DNA of 64,000 nt, from positions 481,737 to 545,736 of the forward strand of contig NZ_MTZV01000003.1 of NCBI RefSeq assembly GCF_002362315.1, in the 5' to 3' direction. How positions within the stretch are numbered: position 1 is the first letter of the stretch; every line of letters starts with the position of its first letter. This DNA comes from Paraburkholderia acidicola. Lineage in GTDB: Bacteria; Pseudomonadota; Gammaproteobacteria; Burkholderiales; Burkholderiaceae. Position numbers and translations under genes: made by a program. The notes below the pieces were generated by a model that worked only from the letters and a program-made list of their open reading frames with translations, was not told the DNA's origin and did not search any database. Shown piece by piece: positions 25,901-34,571 of this stretch.

Positions 25901-27431
25901 CTCTCCATACGTAATGCGCTGTCTTTCCGCCGGGCAGTCGATGCATTGCCATGCGACCCGCCGCGTCGTAATCGAAGCGTCGCCGCTCCTGGCCCTCACC
26001 ATCGGATACGCTCGCAAGCTGCCCAAGTTCGGAATAGGTATAGGTCACAAGGCACTTTGTCGTGCCGCCTGCGTGCAACATCACACGCGACATCCGCCGC
26101 TGATGCAGTCCGTCATACTCGATCTGTACGCGATGACCTGCCATCGTCACCAGTTCGCTCAGACGTTCTTCTTTGTCGTAGTAAAAGTAGAGCCGATTCG
26201 CGTTGCGATCCTCGAACACCACAGGGCGCAGGATCTGCGAAGGTCGGTCCGGCTGCGCCAGGCCGAAATCGAAACACGTGCCGTCGGACAGCTCGATCAT
26301 CCAGTGGCCGCCGTCGGAGCACGCGAACGTCAGCCCTTCGCTGCGGCTGAAATACTTTTGCCCCGGTTGCAGATCCGGAACCGGCGTACGTCGTCCTTGC
26401 GCGTCGATCCACAGATGTGGATGTTCTTTTCCCACCCCCAGTTGAAGCTCGACCGCATATGGCAAGTTCCACCCGCGACCAAGCGGGCGTTCCGTGCGCG
26501 GATCGAGACTGCTGTAAATGCGCTGCCACACGATCGGTAACGGCGCAGTCAGCACGAAATCCAGATCCTCGTTGCCATCGAGAATCTTCGCGCCCGTGGG
26601 CATATGGACCGGATTCCCCGCGCGGCCCGACATCGCGGCACCGACGAGTTTGTCAGCGGCCATGTTGATCGCGAAATTCACGGCGAAACAGGCGAGCTTG
26701 GCGAGCGGCGCCTCGTTGCCACGCATTGCCTGACAGATCGCAATCGCCAGCCCCGCATACTTCGCAATCGTCGCGAGCCACGGCGGCATCTCGCTCGTCA
26801 CCTCACGCACACGCAGCCGCTCGCCGCCAATGCTGACGTTGGTCGACCCCGTGTTGATCTTGCCTTCGCAGGTGGTCGAGTCCTTGATCCGCGACGCTGG
26901 CCTGCCGTTGATAAAGACGCTGGCCGATCCCTCGGCCAGATACTCGCCCTTCGGAGTCGGATGGTTCTGGCACGCCACCATATCCTGATCGACCGGCGTG
27001 AACATATCGGCTATGGACTGAGGTTCGACGCCTGGCGGCAGCGGCGGCGCTTGTACACCTGCGGCACGTGCCGCACCGAGACTGTTCACGAAAACGTTAG
27101 TCGAACCTGTAGCAATGCTCCCCTTCACGTTACCAGGAATCAGGCTATCAATCAGCTCCCCCGCTTTCTCCGATAAATACCCCTCTAGAGAATCGGACCC
27201 AGTAGCCGCCTTCGTGATGTCGTTGACAACGTGGGAAATCACCGCGCCCACCACCGCGGTAAGGATCACGGCCCCGAGGCCACCCGTTCCGACAATGAAG
27301 GCCGCCGCCGCACCGATGGCCAGACCGACCAGCAAGCCCGCACCCACAGTCGCCACGACTTTCAGCAACTGCCCCAGCAGCGAGGTGTGAGTGAAGGTGT
27401 CCTGGACCCGGGCGGCAGCGAGGAGTGACAT
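22923..27431 (-). CDS. rhs: PAAR-RHS polymorphic toxin, type VI secretion effector
   Basis: A 1502-residue effector. Residues 1-90 hold hydrophobic helices (VATVGAGLLVGLAIGAAAAF) of the kind bound by Eag chaperones. A PAAR spike domain follows (about 105-225: GSTNVFVNSLGAARA, ACQNHPTPKGEYL, GSASVFINGRPASRI). YD/RHS repeats run from about 280 to 1330. The conserved end of the RHS cage (PDPIGLAGGLNQYRY, SWIDPWGL, with the autoproteolytic Asp pattern) is at about 1335-1366. The variable tip (1367-1502) contains YHGRLSDERILEIV, DGDIAVF and ITAYGPSG, resembling tRNase-type tips of polymorphic toxins (inference). Base composition drops sharply at the tip. Confidence 0.95.
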   Translation of the reverse strand: MSLLAAARVQDTFTHTSLLGQLLKVVATVGAGLLVGLAIGAAAAFIVGTGGLGAVILTAVVGAVISHVVNDITKAATGSDSLEGYLSEKAGELIDSLIPGNVKGSIATGSTNVFVNSLGAARAAGVQAPPLPPGVEPQSIADMFTPVDQDMVACQNHPTPKGEYLAEGSASVFINGRPASRIKDSTTCEGKINTGSTNVSIGGERLRVREVTSEMPPWLATIAKYAGLAIAICQAMRGNEAPLAKLACFAVNFAINMAADKLVGAAMSGRAGNPVHMPTGAKILDGNEDLDFVLTAPLPIVWQRIYSSLDPRTERPLGRGWNLPYAVELQLGVGKEHPHLWIDAQGRRTPVPDLQPGQKYFSRSEGLTFACSDGGHWMIELSDGTCFDFGLAQPDRPSQILRPVVFEDRNANRLYFYYDKEERLSELVTMAGHRVQIEYDGLHQRRMSRVMLHAGGTTKCLVTYTYSELGQLASVSDGEGQERRRFDYDAAGRMAMHRLPGGKTAHYVWREFDRKELAQECGLTDREARVVEHWTDDGERYRFTYDFAQQTTRVTDHLDRMQLCEWNTDYLVTAHTDTLGHTWRFDWSANRELAGFTEPNGATTRLRYDDERGLPTEVTNALDQTTRFTWHPLWMDLEQKTLADGRQWQFEFDMRGNVVAEIDPLGQRTEFRLNRHGRPAAIVDARGGIAQFGWDRYQRMIARTDCSGITTHAEYDAEGRVTALTDALGNTTRYRHDDRDRVVHVRYADGSEQGRSWSVADALTSFTDGNGHTTAFVFDAVGRVASRTDANGHQIKLEYDAAGNLRTLYNEVRDSYRFSYDAADRLIEQIAPDGVRVEYQRDARGAPIRVKQAAGTPEQITLDLERDILGRLIGKRTPETATTYDYDETGRIVRLARKHLDGRPIDSVTFAYDELDRVVAETVEAVGDDGQSTLTELVHEYDALGNRLGTTLPNGRTVNWLYYGGGHLHHISSNDETVCDFERDRLHREVSRTQGKQTLMTAYDSLSRKVGQWIGDAQHAPGSWAAFGFRQDVLRKAFAYDRSGELTSRIDPLGGEQTYRYDPAGQLLESSLAAGSTNVGAQGVLAEQFAYDAASNLRPVGLPARVEGNRLLMRGDRRYRYDAHGRLVEKLTGGHTVQRLKYNAEHQLIEVGTTRHGVEQTVRFSYDLLGRRTVKRDTFGLTHFIWDGLRLAQERRGHQAVTYLYEGESYVPLARIDAVNDDSQWLWRLYHEGEKDRLEAEAKPEARIYYFHTNASGAPEELTSGDGRVVWRTRYRAWGNTVLQEYAPEFQANPVGDVMQPLPQTLRLQGQYEDLETGFCYSTFRYYDPDAGRFITPDPIGLAGGLNQYRYAPNALSWIDPWGLCLKLAKKIQERAEAGKIRKIAPGKVSPKGYHGRLSDERILEIVKSPDGVYASSGGNENIIFAKDGDIAVFAGDNTGAVKGQAITAYGPSGPRGDSGAAVYGGLPSDPGVPITDSMITGGKIPTPGGGYLPPASPIAGM

Positions 27432-27519
27432 GGTGAGATCAGTCCGAGTTCATCGATGGAGAAAGCCAGACAACATTTGCATGAGACACATGTTCATCAA
27501 CCTCACGGATACGCGCCGG

Positions 27520-27951
27520 TCAAACATGCGCGCTATAGCTTTCGAGCAGGTGCTGCCAGGCTGCACGATGCACATCCGTCAACGGCGTCTGGCTCGATAG
27601 CGTAATGACCAGTAGCTTGGGCGCATCGATCACCGTCATCGCCTGGATCTGATAAAACGCCGAGCCCGATTGACGAAACGTGCTTTCCAGCTCGAGCGCC
27701 GGCGAACCGGGCGTACCGATTTCAACCGGTCGGCGAGCGATCTCTTTGAAAGCAGTGACGTGACGGGTCATCAACCCGATCTGCCGCTGCATACATCGGC
27801 TCAGGTCCTCTCCTCCTATGAGCTGATCTCGACTCACCACGATCTGGAAGGTACCGTGTGTTTCCGGATGAGCCAGCGTCAGCACATTGACCGTACGATC
27901 GTCATTCAGCGAAGGAATGTCGAAACTGCATTCTTGAGTGAGATATTTCAT
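27520..27951 (-). CDS. Eag-type T6SS effector chaperone (DUF1795/DcrB-like)
   Basis: A 143-residue protein starting MKYLTQECSFDIP at ATG 27951. Pattern: short beta strands, RTVNVLTL, FQIVVSRDQLIGGEDLSRCM, PALELESTF and KLLVITLSSQTPL, as in DUF1795 Eag chaperones. These bind the membrane helices and PAAR of RHS effectors and load them on VgrG. Its place between vgrG and the PAAR-RHS gene supports this strongly. Confidence 0.9.
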   Translation of the reverse strand: MKYLTQECSFDIPSLNDDRTVNVLTLAHPETHGTFQIVVSRDQLIGGEDLSRCMQRQIGLMTRHVTAFKEIARRPVEIGTPGSPALELESTFRQSGSAFYQIQAMTVIDAPKLLVITLSSQTPLTDVHRAAWQHLLESYSAHV

Positions 27952-27998
27952 GACTCTTTGTCGGGAATAAAGGAACGGCGCGCCGGCGTACCAATGCT

Positions 27999-29921
27999 CT
28001 ACGGATTCAGATCGATCTTCTTGCCTTGCATCAGGAAGTAATCCGATGCGTGTTCGACGATCTGCACACCCTCGAGCCTGATAATGCCGTCCTTGGTCAT
28101 CGTGATACTCGACTTGCCACACTGGATCACCACCTGCTCCGTAACGTTCAACAGGTAGTTTCCTGCGGGAATGGGGGGCGGCGGCGCGTCGCCGGCCGGC
28201 AATCCACCGACTGTGATCGAGAACCCGTTACCAACGCAGACCGTCTGGTCATTGCCAGTATTGGACACGTGATCGTGGGTAACATTGAGCGTGTGGTCAT
28301 TGCCGACAGCCCAACGATGGTCGTTACTGACGATGTGCATCTCGTCGTGCTCCACCTCTGTCCGCATATTCTTCTCAGCCTGCAACCACAACTCCTCCTC
28401 CCCCTGCTTATCCTCAAACCGGATCGCATTCGCATTCCCCGAACTCCCCTTCATCGACCGCGACAACATCCCACTCTGCGTCGCGTTATCCGGCAGCTTC
28501 CAGGGCGGCATATTCTGCGAATTGAATACGCTCGAAATCACGATCGGCCGATCCGGATTGCCATCCAGAAACGACACGATCACCTCATCCCCCACCCGCG
28601 GAATCTGGATCGCACCGAAGCCGCCACTCGCCCACGGCTGCCCCACCCGAATCCAGCACGAACTGCGATGATCGCGCTGCCCAAGCCGGTCCCAGTGGAA
28701 CTGCAACTTCACGCGCCCCATCGCATCCGTATAGATCTCTTCGCCCTTCGGCCCGACCACGATCGCCGTCTGCGGCCCCGCAATCATCGGCCGCGGGGCC
28801 GCTAACGTCGGCCTGAACGGAATCTTCTTGCGAATGCACACGAAGCTGTTCGAATACGTCGCAGTACCGCCGTGCGCCTGGTAGTTGTTCGTGCCGTGAT
28901 GGCTCACCGACAGAATCAGAAACTGGTTGTCGTCCTGATCCGACGAGTCATGATCGTAGTGGCCGGTCAGTTCGAAATAACGTCCCGGCACGAGCGTGCG
29001 GCAATTGCTCTCGCCGATAAACACTTTCTCCGACGCTTCGAGCGCTTCCAGCCGGAACTTCGTCAGCTCTTCGCCACGATCCGTCGAATCGAAGCCGTGC
29101 AGCCCGACGTAATCGTAGATCTCGTAGCGTTCGACGTCGCCCTGGTTAGTCGTCGTATCGGCCGATACGTAGCGGCGCGCACCGGGCGCCTTGTAGTCGA
29201 ACGTTTTCATGCTGACGCGGCCCGACTCGAGTTGCCGGTCCGCGCGCCAGCTCGTCACGACGTTCTCGTCATCGAGCATTTCGCGCGTCGCGTAGCGCAG
29301 CGACGACATGCCGTCGATCACCTTCGCGCTCTGTGAGTCGTCGGTGACGATCAGCTTGTGGCCGTCCTTCGTATGTTCGAAGAAGAAATACAACCCTTCC
29401 TGTTCGAGCAGGCGGCGTACGAAATTCAGATCCGATTCGCGGTACTGTGTGCAATAGCTATACGGCTTCAGTTCCTTGCGCAGCCGGAACTCATACGAAG
29501 CCAGTTTCGAGTATTGCGAAAAGACATCGGTCAGGATGTCCTCGGCGTTCTTGTCCTGGAAAATCCGCGTGTCGAAACGTCTTCCTAGCATCCATAGCCA
29601 CGGGCGCACGCTGGCGGAATAGGTCGCCAGTCCGCCGTCGGTGCCGAGATGAATGAAGCGTGTGACATAACCGTTGAAGTAGCGCGTCGATCCGTCCGTT
29701 ACCTGCAGTTCGACGGAAACCTGTTGTGCGATCAACTGTTTCAGCTGGATGCTCGGGTCTTGCGACACCAGGCCGAGTTCCATCCGGTAAAGCTGGGAGA
29801 GTTCGTCGCTGCAGCTGAAATCGTTAACAAGAAGCTGGGAGCGCCCCGATAGCGGCGTGTTGAGCGAAAACAGGCGGCTGTTCTGCAGCCCCACAATGCT
29901 GGATACATCGGACATCTGCAT
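27999..29921 (-). CDS. vgrG: VgrG, type VI secretion spike protein
   Basis: A 640-residue spike protein. The N-terminal gp27-like half (LVNDFSCSDELSQLYRMELG, YFNGYVTRFIHLGTDG, FQDKNAEDILTDVFSQYS, YCTQYRESDLNFVRRLLEQ) is followed by the OB-fold gp5 region (GRVKLQFHWDRLG, CWIRVGQPWASGGFGA, GDEVIVSFLDGNPDRP) and a beta-helix of repeated short strands (HRWAVGNDHTLNVTHDH). It ends in the DUF2345-like region without a fused effector domain, so its payload is the neighbouring RHS protein. It is divergent from 30169. Confidence 0.96.
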   Translation of the reverse strand: MQMSDVSSIVGLQNSRLFSLNTPLSGRSQLLVNDFSCSDELSQLYRMELGLVSQDPSIQLKQLIAQQVSVELQVTDGSTRYFNGYVTRFIHLGTDGGLATYSASVRPWLWMLGRRFDTRIFQDKNAEDILTDVFSQYSKLASYEFRLRKELKPYSYCTQYRESDLNFVRRLLEQEGLYFFFEHTKDGHKLIVTDDSQSAKVIDGMSSLRYATREMLDDENVVTSWRADRQLESGRVSMKTFDYKAPGARRYVSADTTTNQGDVERYEIYDYVGLHGFDSTDRGEELTKFRLEALEASEKVFIGESNCRTLVPGRYFELTGHYDHDSSDQDDNQFLILSVSHHGTNNYQAHGGTATYSNSFVCIRKKIPFRPTLAAPRPMIAGPQTAIVVGPKGEEIYTDAMGRVKLQFHWDRLGQRDHRSSCWIRVGQPWASGGFGAIQIPRVGDEVIVSFLDGNPDRPIVISSVFNSQNMPPWKLPDNATQSGMLSRSMKGSSGNANAIRFEDKQGEEELWLQAEKNMRTEVEHDEMHIVSNDHRWAVGNDHTLNVTHDHVSNTGNDQTVCVGNGFSITVGGLPAGDAPPPPIPAGNYLLNVTEQVVIQCGKSSITMTKDGIIRLEGVQIVEHASDYFLMQGKKIDLNP

Positions 29922-30168
29922 GGCGTTCCCCCGGGTTCATGCCTGTCGAACAGACGCATACAATACGGGCAGTCTTAAAAGTACTACTGACAAATCCGCC
30001 TCGCGATTATATTGTGCACATCGGTAAAACGAATCATCGATAGAAGATTTAACGTCCTAACGAAGCAATGGTTTAAAAGCGATGCCGAAAAAATTTCCAC
30101 ACCCAATGAGATCTCTCGTATGAGTCAGGAAATATTTTCCTGTGTGACAATTATTCGACAGGACCAGA
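29922..30168. other. Divergent intergenic region between vgrG and the second effector unit
   Basis: About 250 bp, AT-rich, holding the start signals for both directions. I see no clear operator. Confidence 0.4.
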
Positions 30169-31248
30169 ATGAGTGACTCCGATTTTTTCGTGTGCTCGGC
30201 TGATAACCCCAGCCCGCTGATCGGACTGCCCGGGCAGCTCGGTCCTTCGTTTATTCCGGGCCTCGGCGCCACCAGTTGCGCAGGCTCCGACGTGATGCCG
30301 GTACTTGTGGATATGGGTGGCCTGTATCCGGCAGATTCAGTTTCTGTCTGCCGTTATCTGATCGCCGAACTGAAATACGACGACACGTTGACGCCCGAAG
30401 AACGCGCAACCGATTTTCTGAAACTGCAGCGTGCTTTACGCGAAGTCGAGGAAACATTCGGTAAAACCGAGTTTGGTCAGCTCTATAAAGAAGCGCAAAG
30501 CGTCCCCGGTCTGACGGGTGACATTCTCAATGGACTTTATGCACCCAGCAATATCAGTGCGACGACGGCAACCGGTGTCGGTGCCGTGGCATCGCTGATT
30601 CAGAAAGCCAAAACCTCGGATCTACTCGATATTCCCGAACCTGCGCGACAAAAGCTGTTGCAGTGGGCAAGAAAAGGCGGCAATCAGGGTATCAAGTCGG
30701 CGCAGAAGAAACTTGGCGGCGTGTTGAAGCTGGTGCAGGTCGACGGCAAATGGGCATTTGAAATTCCGGCCGGCAAACAGGCGGCAGGCTATGTCATCAA
30801 GGGGCGTGCAGCGGCCAATGTGGTGCGCATCCCCGCCTACCGTCAGGCGGCGCTCGAAGCACTCGAAGCCCGCAATGGGCTCAACCTCGAAGGGTTCGGC
30901 CGAACGATCGGCGGTCGCGTCACCGGTGTCGGCGTCGGCGGATTGCTTGCGCTCGGGCCGCAGGCAATCTTCGATGCAATCGATGCCGACAATCTGCATC
31001 AGTTCGCAAGCCTCGAGGCGCACAATCAGCCTGCCAATGCGGCCGGCTGGCTGGCCGGCTGGGGCGCCGGTGCGATCTTGCCTGGCGCGGTGGCGCTCGT
31101 GGTCGGTGCGCCGGTCGAAGTCCCAGTGCTCGCGGTGCTCGCGGTCGGTTTCGGCGTCGGTCTCGCCGTTCAGGTGTTCACGTCGCGCCACTTCGGCAAA
31201 AGCATCGGCGATGCGTGGGACAAGTTTGCGGCCGGACATCACTGGTAA
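30169..31248 (+). CDS. Candidate T6SS effector with C-terminal hydrophobic hairpin
   Basis: A 359-residue protein without a signal peptide. The N-terminus (FFVCSADNPSPLIGLPGQ) looks like the loader segment of T6SS cargo. The middle is helical and basic (KTSDLLDIPEPARQKLLQWA, then KSAQKKLGG). Residues about 280-340 form two long hydrophobic stretches (NAAGWLAGWGAGAILPGAVA and VPVLAVLAVGFGVGLAVQV) with a short turn, as in colicin-like or Tse-type pore formers. A second hydrophobic stretch lies near 225-255. The next gene encodes a multi-pass membrane protein. Effector status is inference from context and shape; I recognise no family. Confidence 0.55.
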   Translation: MSDSDFFVCSADNPSPLIGLPGQLGPSFIPGLGATSCAGSDVMPVLVDMGGLYPADSVSVCRYLIAELKYDDTLTPEERATDFLKLQRALREVEETFGKTEFGQLYKEAQSVPGLTGDILNGLYAPSNISATTATGVGAVASLIQKAKTSDLLDIPEPARQKLLQWARKGGNQGIKSAQKKLGGVLKLVQVDGKWAFEIPAGKQAAGYVIKGRAAANVVRIPAYRQAALEALEARNGLNLEGFGRTIGGRVTGVGVGGLLALGPQAIFDAIDADNLHQFASLEAHNQPANAAGWLAGWGAGAILPGAVALVVGAPVEVPVLAVLAVGFGVGLAVQVFTSRHFGKSIGDAWDKFAAGHHW

Positions 31249-31261
31249 AACAACCGTAGAC

Positions 31262-32029
31262 ATGGAAAGAATTCTGATCCGGATGCCGTTCGGCATGTTC
31301 GCGTGCAACCTCGTCGCGGGCATCATGATTGCCACGAGTTTTCCACCGTTGCTCTGGCTGCTGCCCGTGATGGTCGCCGCATCGCTCGTCTTCTGCGTGT
31401 TCGCGGCATTCTTCGCGACGAGCTACACGGCGTATCACACCGGCATCGGTATCCTGATGCGCGTGACCTTTTGTCTCTTCGCGCTGGCGCTACTCGAAAC
31501 GGTGGCGGAGATCGAGGCGTTGCCATCTCGCACCACATGGATCGCCGCAATCGGCTATCTGATCGTGTTGAGCGCGATTTATCTGCTGTACTTCAATCGC
31601 GAGCGCCGTGCGCACTGGCGCGACTTCGCCGCCACGCTGTCGAGTGCCACGCTCGTGATCGAGAACGATCGGGTCAGGCGGATCGTCCGTTCACGCGCAT
31701 CGAGCGCAGGCGCTTCGCGCGCCTATGCGAGCATCGGTGCCGCGCTCGGCGTCGCGGCAGTCGCGGTCGCCGGTGCAATGATCGGGCCGCATGGCAAGGA
31801 CACGTTCCAGACAACTGCGCTGCTCGTCGTGATTCTCTCGCCTGTCATCTTTCTGCGGCACATGATGGCTTATTTCGTTTCCATCGCCGAAGTCAGGCGC
31901 GTGGAGAAGCAGCGCAACACACGTTTCGCGTTCGATAACGTCGATGAATTGCAGCGCGAACGCGCGACGTCAGGTCTGGCCCGGCTGCTGAACCCGCGGC
32001 TGCGGCAGGCAGCGCGGCCTTCCCGCTGA
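31262..32029 (+). CDS. Multi-pass membrane protein, candidate immunity to the upstream effector
   Basis: A 255-residue integral membrane protein with about six hydrophobic helices (FGMFACNLVAGIMIATSF, LLWLLPVMVAASLVFCVFAA, TFCLFALALLETVA, AAIGYLIVLSAIYLLYF and two more near residues 160-215). A basic cytoplasmic loop lies near 120-150. It begins 13 bp after the preceding stop. Immunity proteins against pore-forming toxins are typically such membrane proteins, so the pairing is plausible. ATG 31262 is the first that fits. A plain housekeeping membrane protein is the alternative. Confidence 0.6.
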   Translation: MERILIRMPFGMFACNLVAGIMIATSFPPLLWLLPVMVAASLVFCVFAAFFATSYTAYHTGIGILMRVTFCLFALALLETVAEIEALPSRTTWIAAIGYLIVLSAIYLLYFNRERRAHWRDFAATLSSATLVIENDRVRRIVRSRASSAGASRAYASIGAALGVAAVAVAGAMIGPHGKDTFQTTALLVVILSPVIFLRHMMAYFVSIAEVRRVEKQRNTRFAFDNVDELQRERATSGLARLLNPRLRQAARPSR

Positions 32030-32074
32030 ATCCCCTGGGGGCGGTTCCCCAAGCATCGAGGCAGCGACTGGACC

Positions 32075-33898
32075 ATGGAAGAACTGCTTCCTTTCTATGA
32101 GCGCGAGCTGGCGCTGCTGAGGCGCTATGCACGCGACTTCGCGGGCCGCAACCCGAAGATCGCCGCGCGCATCGCGCTGTCGGGCGAGCGATCGGACGAT
32201 CCGCATGTCGAGCGGATGGTGGAGTCGTTCGCGTTGCTCAGCGCGCGCATCGGTACGCGGATCGAAGACGAGTATCCGGAGTTCACCGAGGCGTTGCTGG
32301 AGATGCTGTATCCGCAGTATCTGCGCGCCATTCCATCGTGTTCGATCGCCCAGTTCGCCGCCGATCCGCGCGCGAGCCAGTTGACGGAAGCCGTGACGGT
32401 TGCGCGCGGCGCGATGCTCGAAGCGCGCAACGGCGAGTGTCGCTTCAGCACGGTGTACGACGTGACCGTGCTGACGTTGCGCCTGACCCAGGCACGCTAC
32501 TCGGTCACCGCGATTGCGCCGTCCAGCGCGCGTCTGCCCGCTGCCACCACCGGTCTGATCTCGATCACGTTCGAGCCGCCCATCGAGTCCGGCGAATTCA
32601 CGCCGGCAACGCGCGCCGACACGCTGCGGGTCCATCTGAGCGGCGAGCAACCGTTCGTCTCGGCGCTCGCGGATACCTTGCTGATGCGCACCACCGCCGC
32701 CTTCGTCGAAGCGGACAATCGCGGTGTATGGAAGCCGCTCGCGAGCGTTCCGCTCGAAGCGGTCGGTCTCGCGGACCACGATGCCCTGCTCGATGCACCC
32801 GCGGGTTCTTCCGAGGCGCTGCGGCTGCTGTTCGAATTCTTCGCTTTCCCGGACAAGTTCCAGTTCATCGATATCGCTCTCGCGCAACTGATGCGCGCCG
32901 CCGGACCGTGCCGCAAGTTCACGCTGCATCTGGCCGTCAGCGGCACGCCCATCGATTCACCGGTCGCACGCTGGCTCGAGATGCTGAGCGCGAACCACCT
33001 GAAGCTGTTCTGCACACCCATCGTCAATCTGTTCAAACGCGAGGCACAACCGGTGCGCATCGCGAGCGCGACCGTGTCGTATCCCGTCGTCCCGCAAACG
33101 CTACGCGTCTCGAACACCGAAGTGCATTCGATCGATTCGGTGCACATCACCGAACAGAAGCCGACCGGCAAGACCGTCACCGTGATCCCGCCGTATCGTT
33201 CGTTGCAGCACATCGAGCACGCCAATCCGTTGGGGCTGTACTGGATCTCGCATCGCGACCGCTGGGTCGCACGCCAGCGCCCCGGTTACGAAACCGAGAT
33301 CGCGCTGGTTCGCATGGACGGCACGCCCGCCTCGTTTGCAACGCAGTTGGGCATCGATCTGACCTGCAGCAATCGCGATCTCCCCGCGGGCATGTCGTTC
33401 GGTGCGCCCGGCGGCGATCTGCTCAATGAGGACGCGTCGTTTGCCTGCATCATCTCGATGCTGCGCAGCCCGACTGTCACCGCGCGGCTGCCGCGTAAAA
33501 ACCAGGCACTGTGGAGGCTCGTCGCGCAACTCACGCCAAATCTGTTTTCGTTCGGGCTCACCGGGCTCAAGGCGCTGCTGCATCAGCATGTCGGTGGGGG
33601 CGCGCCGTCGGTTGCGCGGGTTATCGATGGGATTGTCGGGCTCGACTACCACGCGTGCATGAAGTGGATGCCAATCAAACCGCTGCCGACCTTCGTGCGC
33701 GGCATCGAAGTGCGCCTCACGCTCGATGAAGCCGCGTTCGTCGGCGTCAGTCTGGCGACCTTCGTCAGCGTGATGGATCACCTCTTCGCGCCGTATGCGC
33801 ATCTGAACAGCTTCGTGCAACTGGTCGTGCTCTCCAGCACGACGGATACGGAAATTGTTCGTTGCGAGGCCCGGCAAGGCACGACGGCGGTGCTCTGA
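32075..33898 (+). CDS. tssF: TssF, T6SS baseplate subunit (orphan)
   Basis: A 607-residue TssF/ImpG-type protein, full length for the family. The N-terminus LPFYERELALLRRYARDFA, then RMVESFALLSARIGTRIEDE and YPQYLRAIPSCSIAQF, is the family signature. TssF builds the baseplate wedge together with TssG, TssE and TssK. Here no tssG or other structural gene follows: a small glycine-zipper protein and a symporter come next. It is therefore a stray copy attached to the vgrG island, perhaps a remnant of a larger locus or an island-specific adaptor. Confidence 0.92.
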   Translation: MEELLPFYERELALLRRYARDFAGRNPKIAARIALSGERSDDPHVERMVESFALLSARIGTRIEDEYPEFTEALLEMLYPQYLRAIPSCSIAQFAADPRASQLTEAVTVARGAMLEARNGECRFSTVYDVTVLTLRLTQARYSVTAIAPSSARLPAATTGLISITFEPPIESGEFTPATRADTLRVHLSGEQPFVSALADTLLMRTTAAFVEADNRGVWKPLASVPLEAVGLADHDALLDAPAGSSEALRLLFEFFAFPDKFQFIDIALAQLMRAAGPCRKFTLHLAVSGTPIDSPVARWLEMLSANHLKLFCTPIVNLFKREAQPVRIASATVSYPVVPQTLRVSNTEVHSIDSVHITEQKPTGKTVTVIPPYRSLQHIEHANPLGLYWISHRDRWVARQRPGYETEIALVRMDGTPASFATQLGIDLTCSNRDLPAGMSFGAPGGDLLNEDASFACIISMLRSPTVTARLPRKNQALWRLVAQLTPNLFSFGLTGLKALLHQHVGGGAPSVARVIDGIVGLDYHACMKWMPIKPLPTFVRGIEVRLTLDEAAFVGVSLATFVSVMDHLFAPYAHLNSFVQLVVLSSTTDTEIVRCEARQGTTAVL

Positions 33899-34019
33899 AC
33901 GCCCCCGGCGCGCTCTGTTACACCGTAACGGGCGGTTACCACTTGCTGCATCTATTTCAGCCGCTGACACCCACAATCCGTACCGTGCTCCCGAACATTC
34001 GGGACCGTGGAGAAACAAA

Positions 34020-34412
34020 ATGCGAAAAATTGCAGCGGTATTACTGATGGCCGGCAGTCTGACTGCCGCCGGACAAGCCTCCGCTCACGACCGTAGCGGG
34101 GCCATCGTCGGTGCGTTGATTGGCGGGGCCGTGCTGGGCGCCGTCGTCAGTTCGGCCCTGAACCCGACGCCGGTCTATGCAACGCCGGCGTACCCGCAAC
34201 AACCGGTGTACGCGCAGCCGGCGTACCAGCAGCCTGAGTATCAGCAACCCGAGTACGCGCAGTCCGCGTACCCGCAACCGGTCTACCAGCAGGCACCGGC
34301 CTACAACGGTCCGCCGCCGGGATATTGTTACGATCGGTATCAGGGTGCCTATGTCGCCTGCGGCGCGCCGGGTGGTCAATATGGCTACGCGCCGGCCCAA
34401 CCAGGCTGGTAA
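34020..34412 (+). CDS. Exported glycine-zipper, Tyr/Pro/Gln-rich protein
   Basis: A 130-residue protein. The signal peptide ends near ASAHD (AAVLLMAGSLTAAGQASA). A glycine-zipper helix (GAIVGALIGGAVLGAVVSS) follows. Then come tandem YPQQPVYAQPAYQQPEYQQP-type repeats and a short Cys-containing tail. Such proteins usually sit in the outer membrane or periplasm; the role is not known. ATG 34020 follows GGAGAAACAAA. It lies between tssF and the symporter. Confidence 0.8.
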   Translation: MRKIAAVLLMAGSLTAAGQASAHDRSGAIVGALIGGAVLGAVVSSALNPTPVYATPAYPQQPVYAQPAYQQPEYQQPEYAQSAYPQPVYQQAPAYNGPPPGYCYDRYQGAYVACGAPGGQYGYAPAQPGW

Positions 34413-34571
34413 TGGCGATGCGTGCCCGCCGTCGGAAAGTGACGGAGGTGCGCCAGATGTAAGTGCTATCGGCCCCGCAGCGCGGGGCGCGATTGCCTCG
34501 GGATTGCTTCACGGTACGATGGTTGCCGACCGTCCCGCACCACAATGTGTGCATCCAGTCCGTGCGACCCG

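Noticed and set aside
24261..26540. Two long plus-strand open frames opposite the RHS gene
   Set aside because: Antisense shadows of the YD-repeat region.
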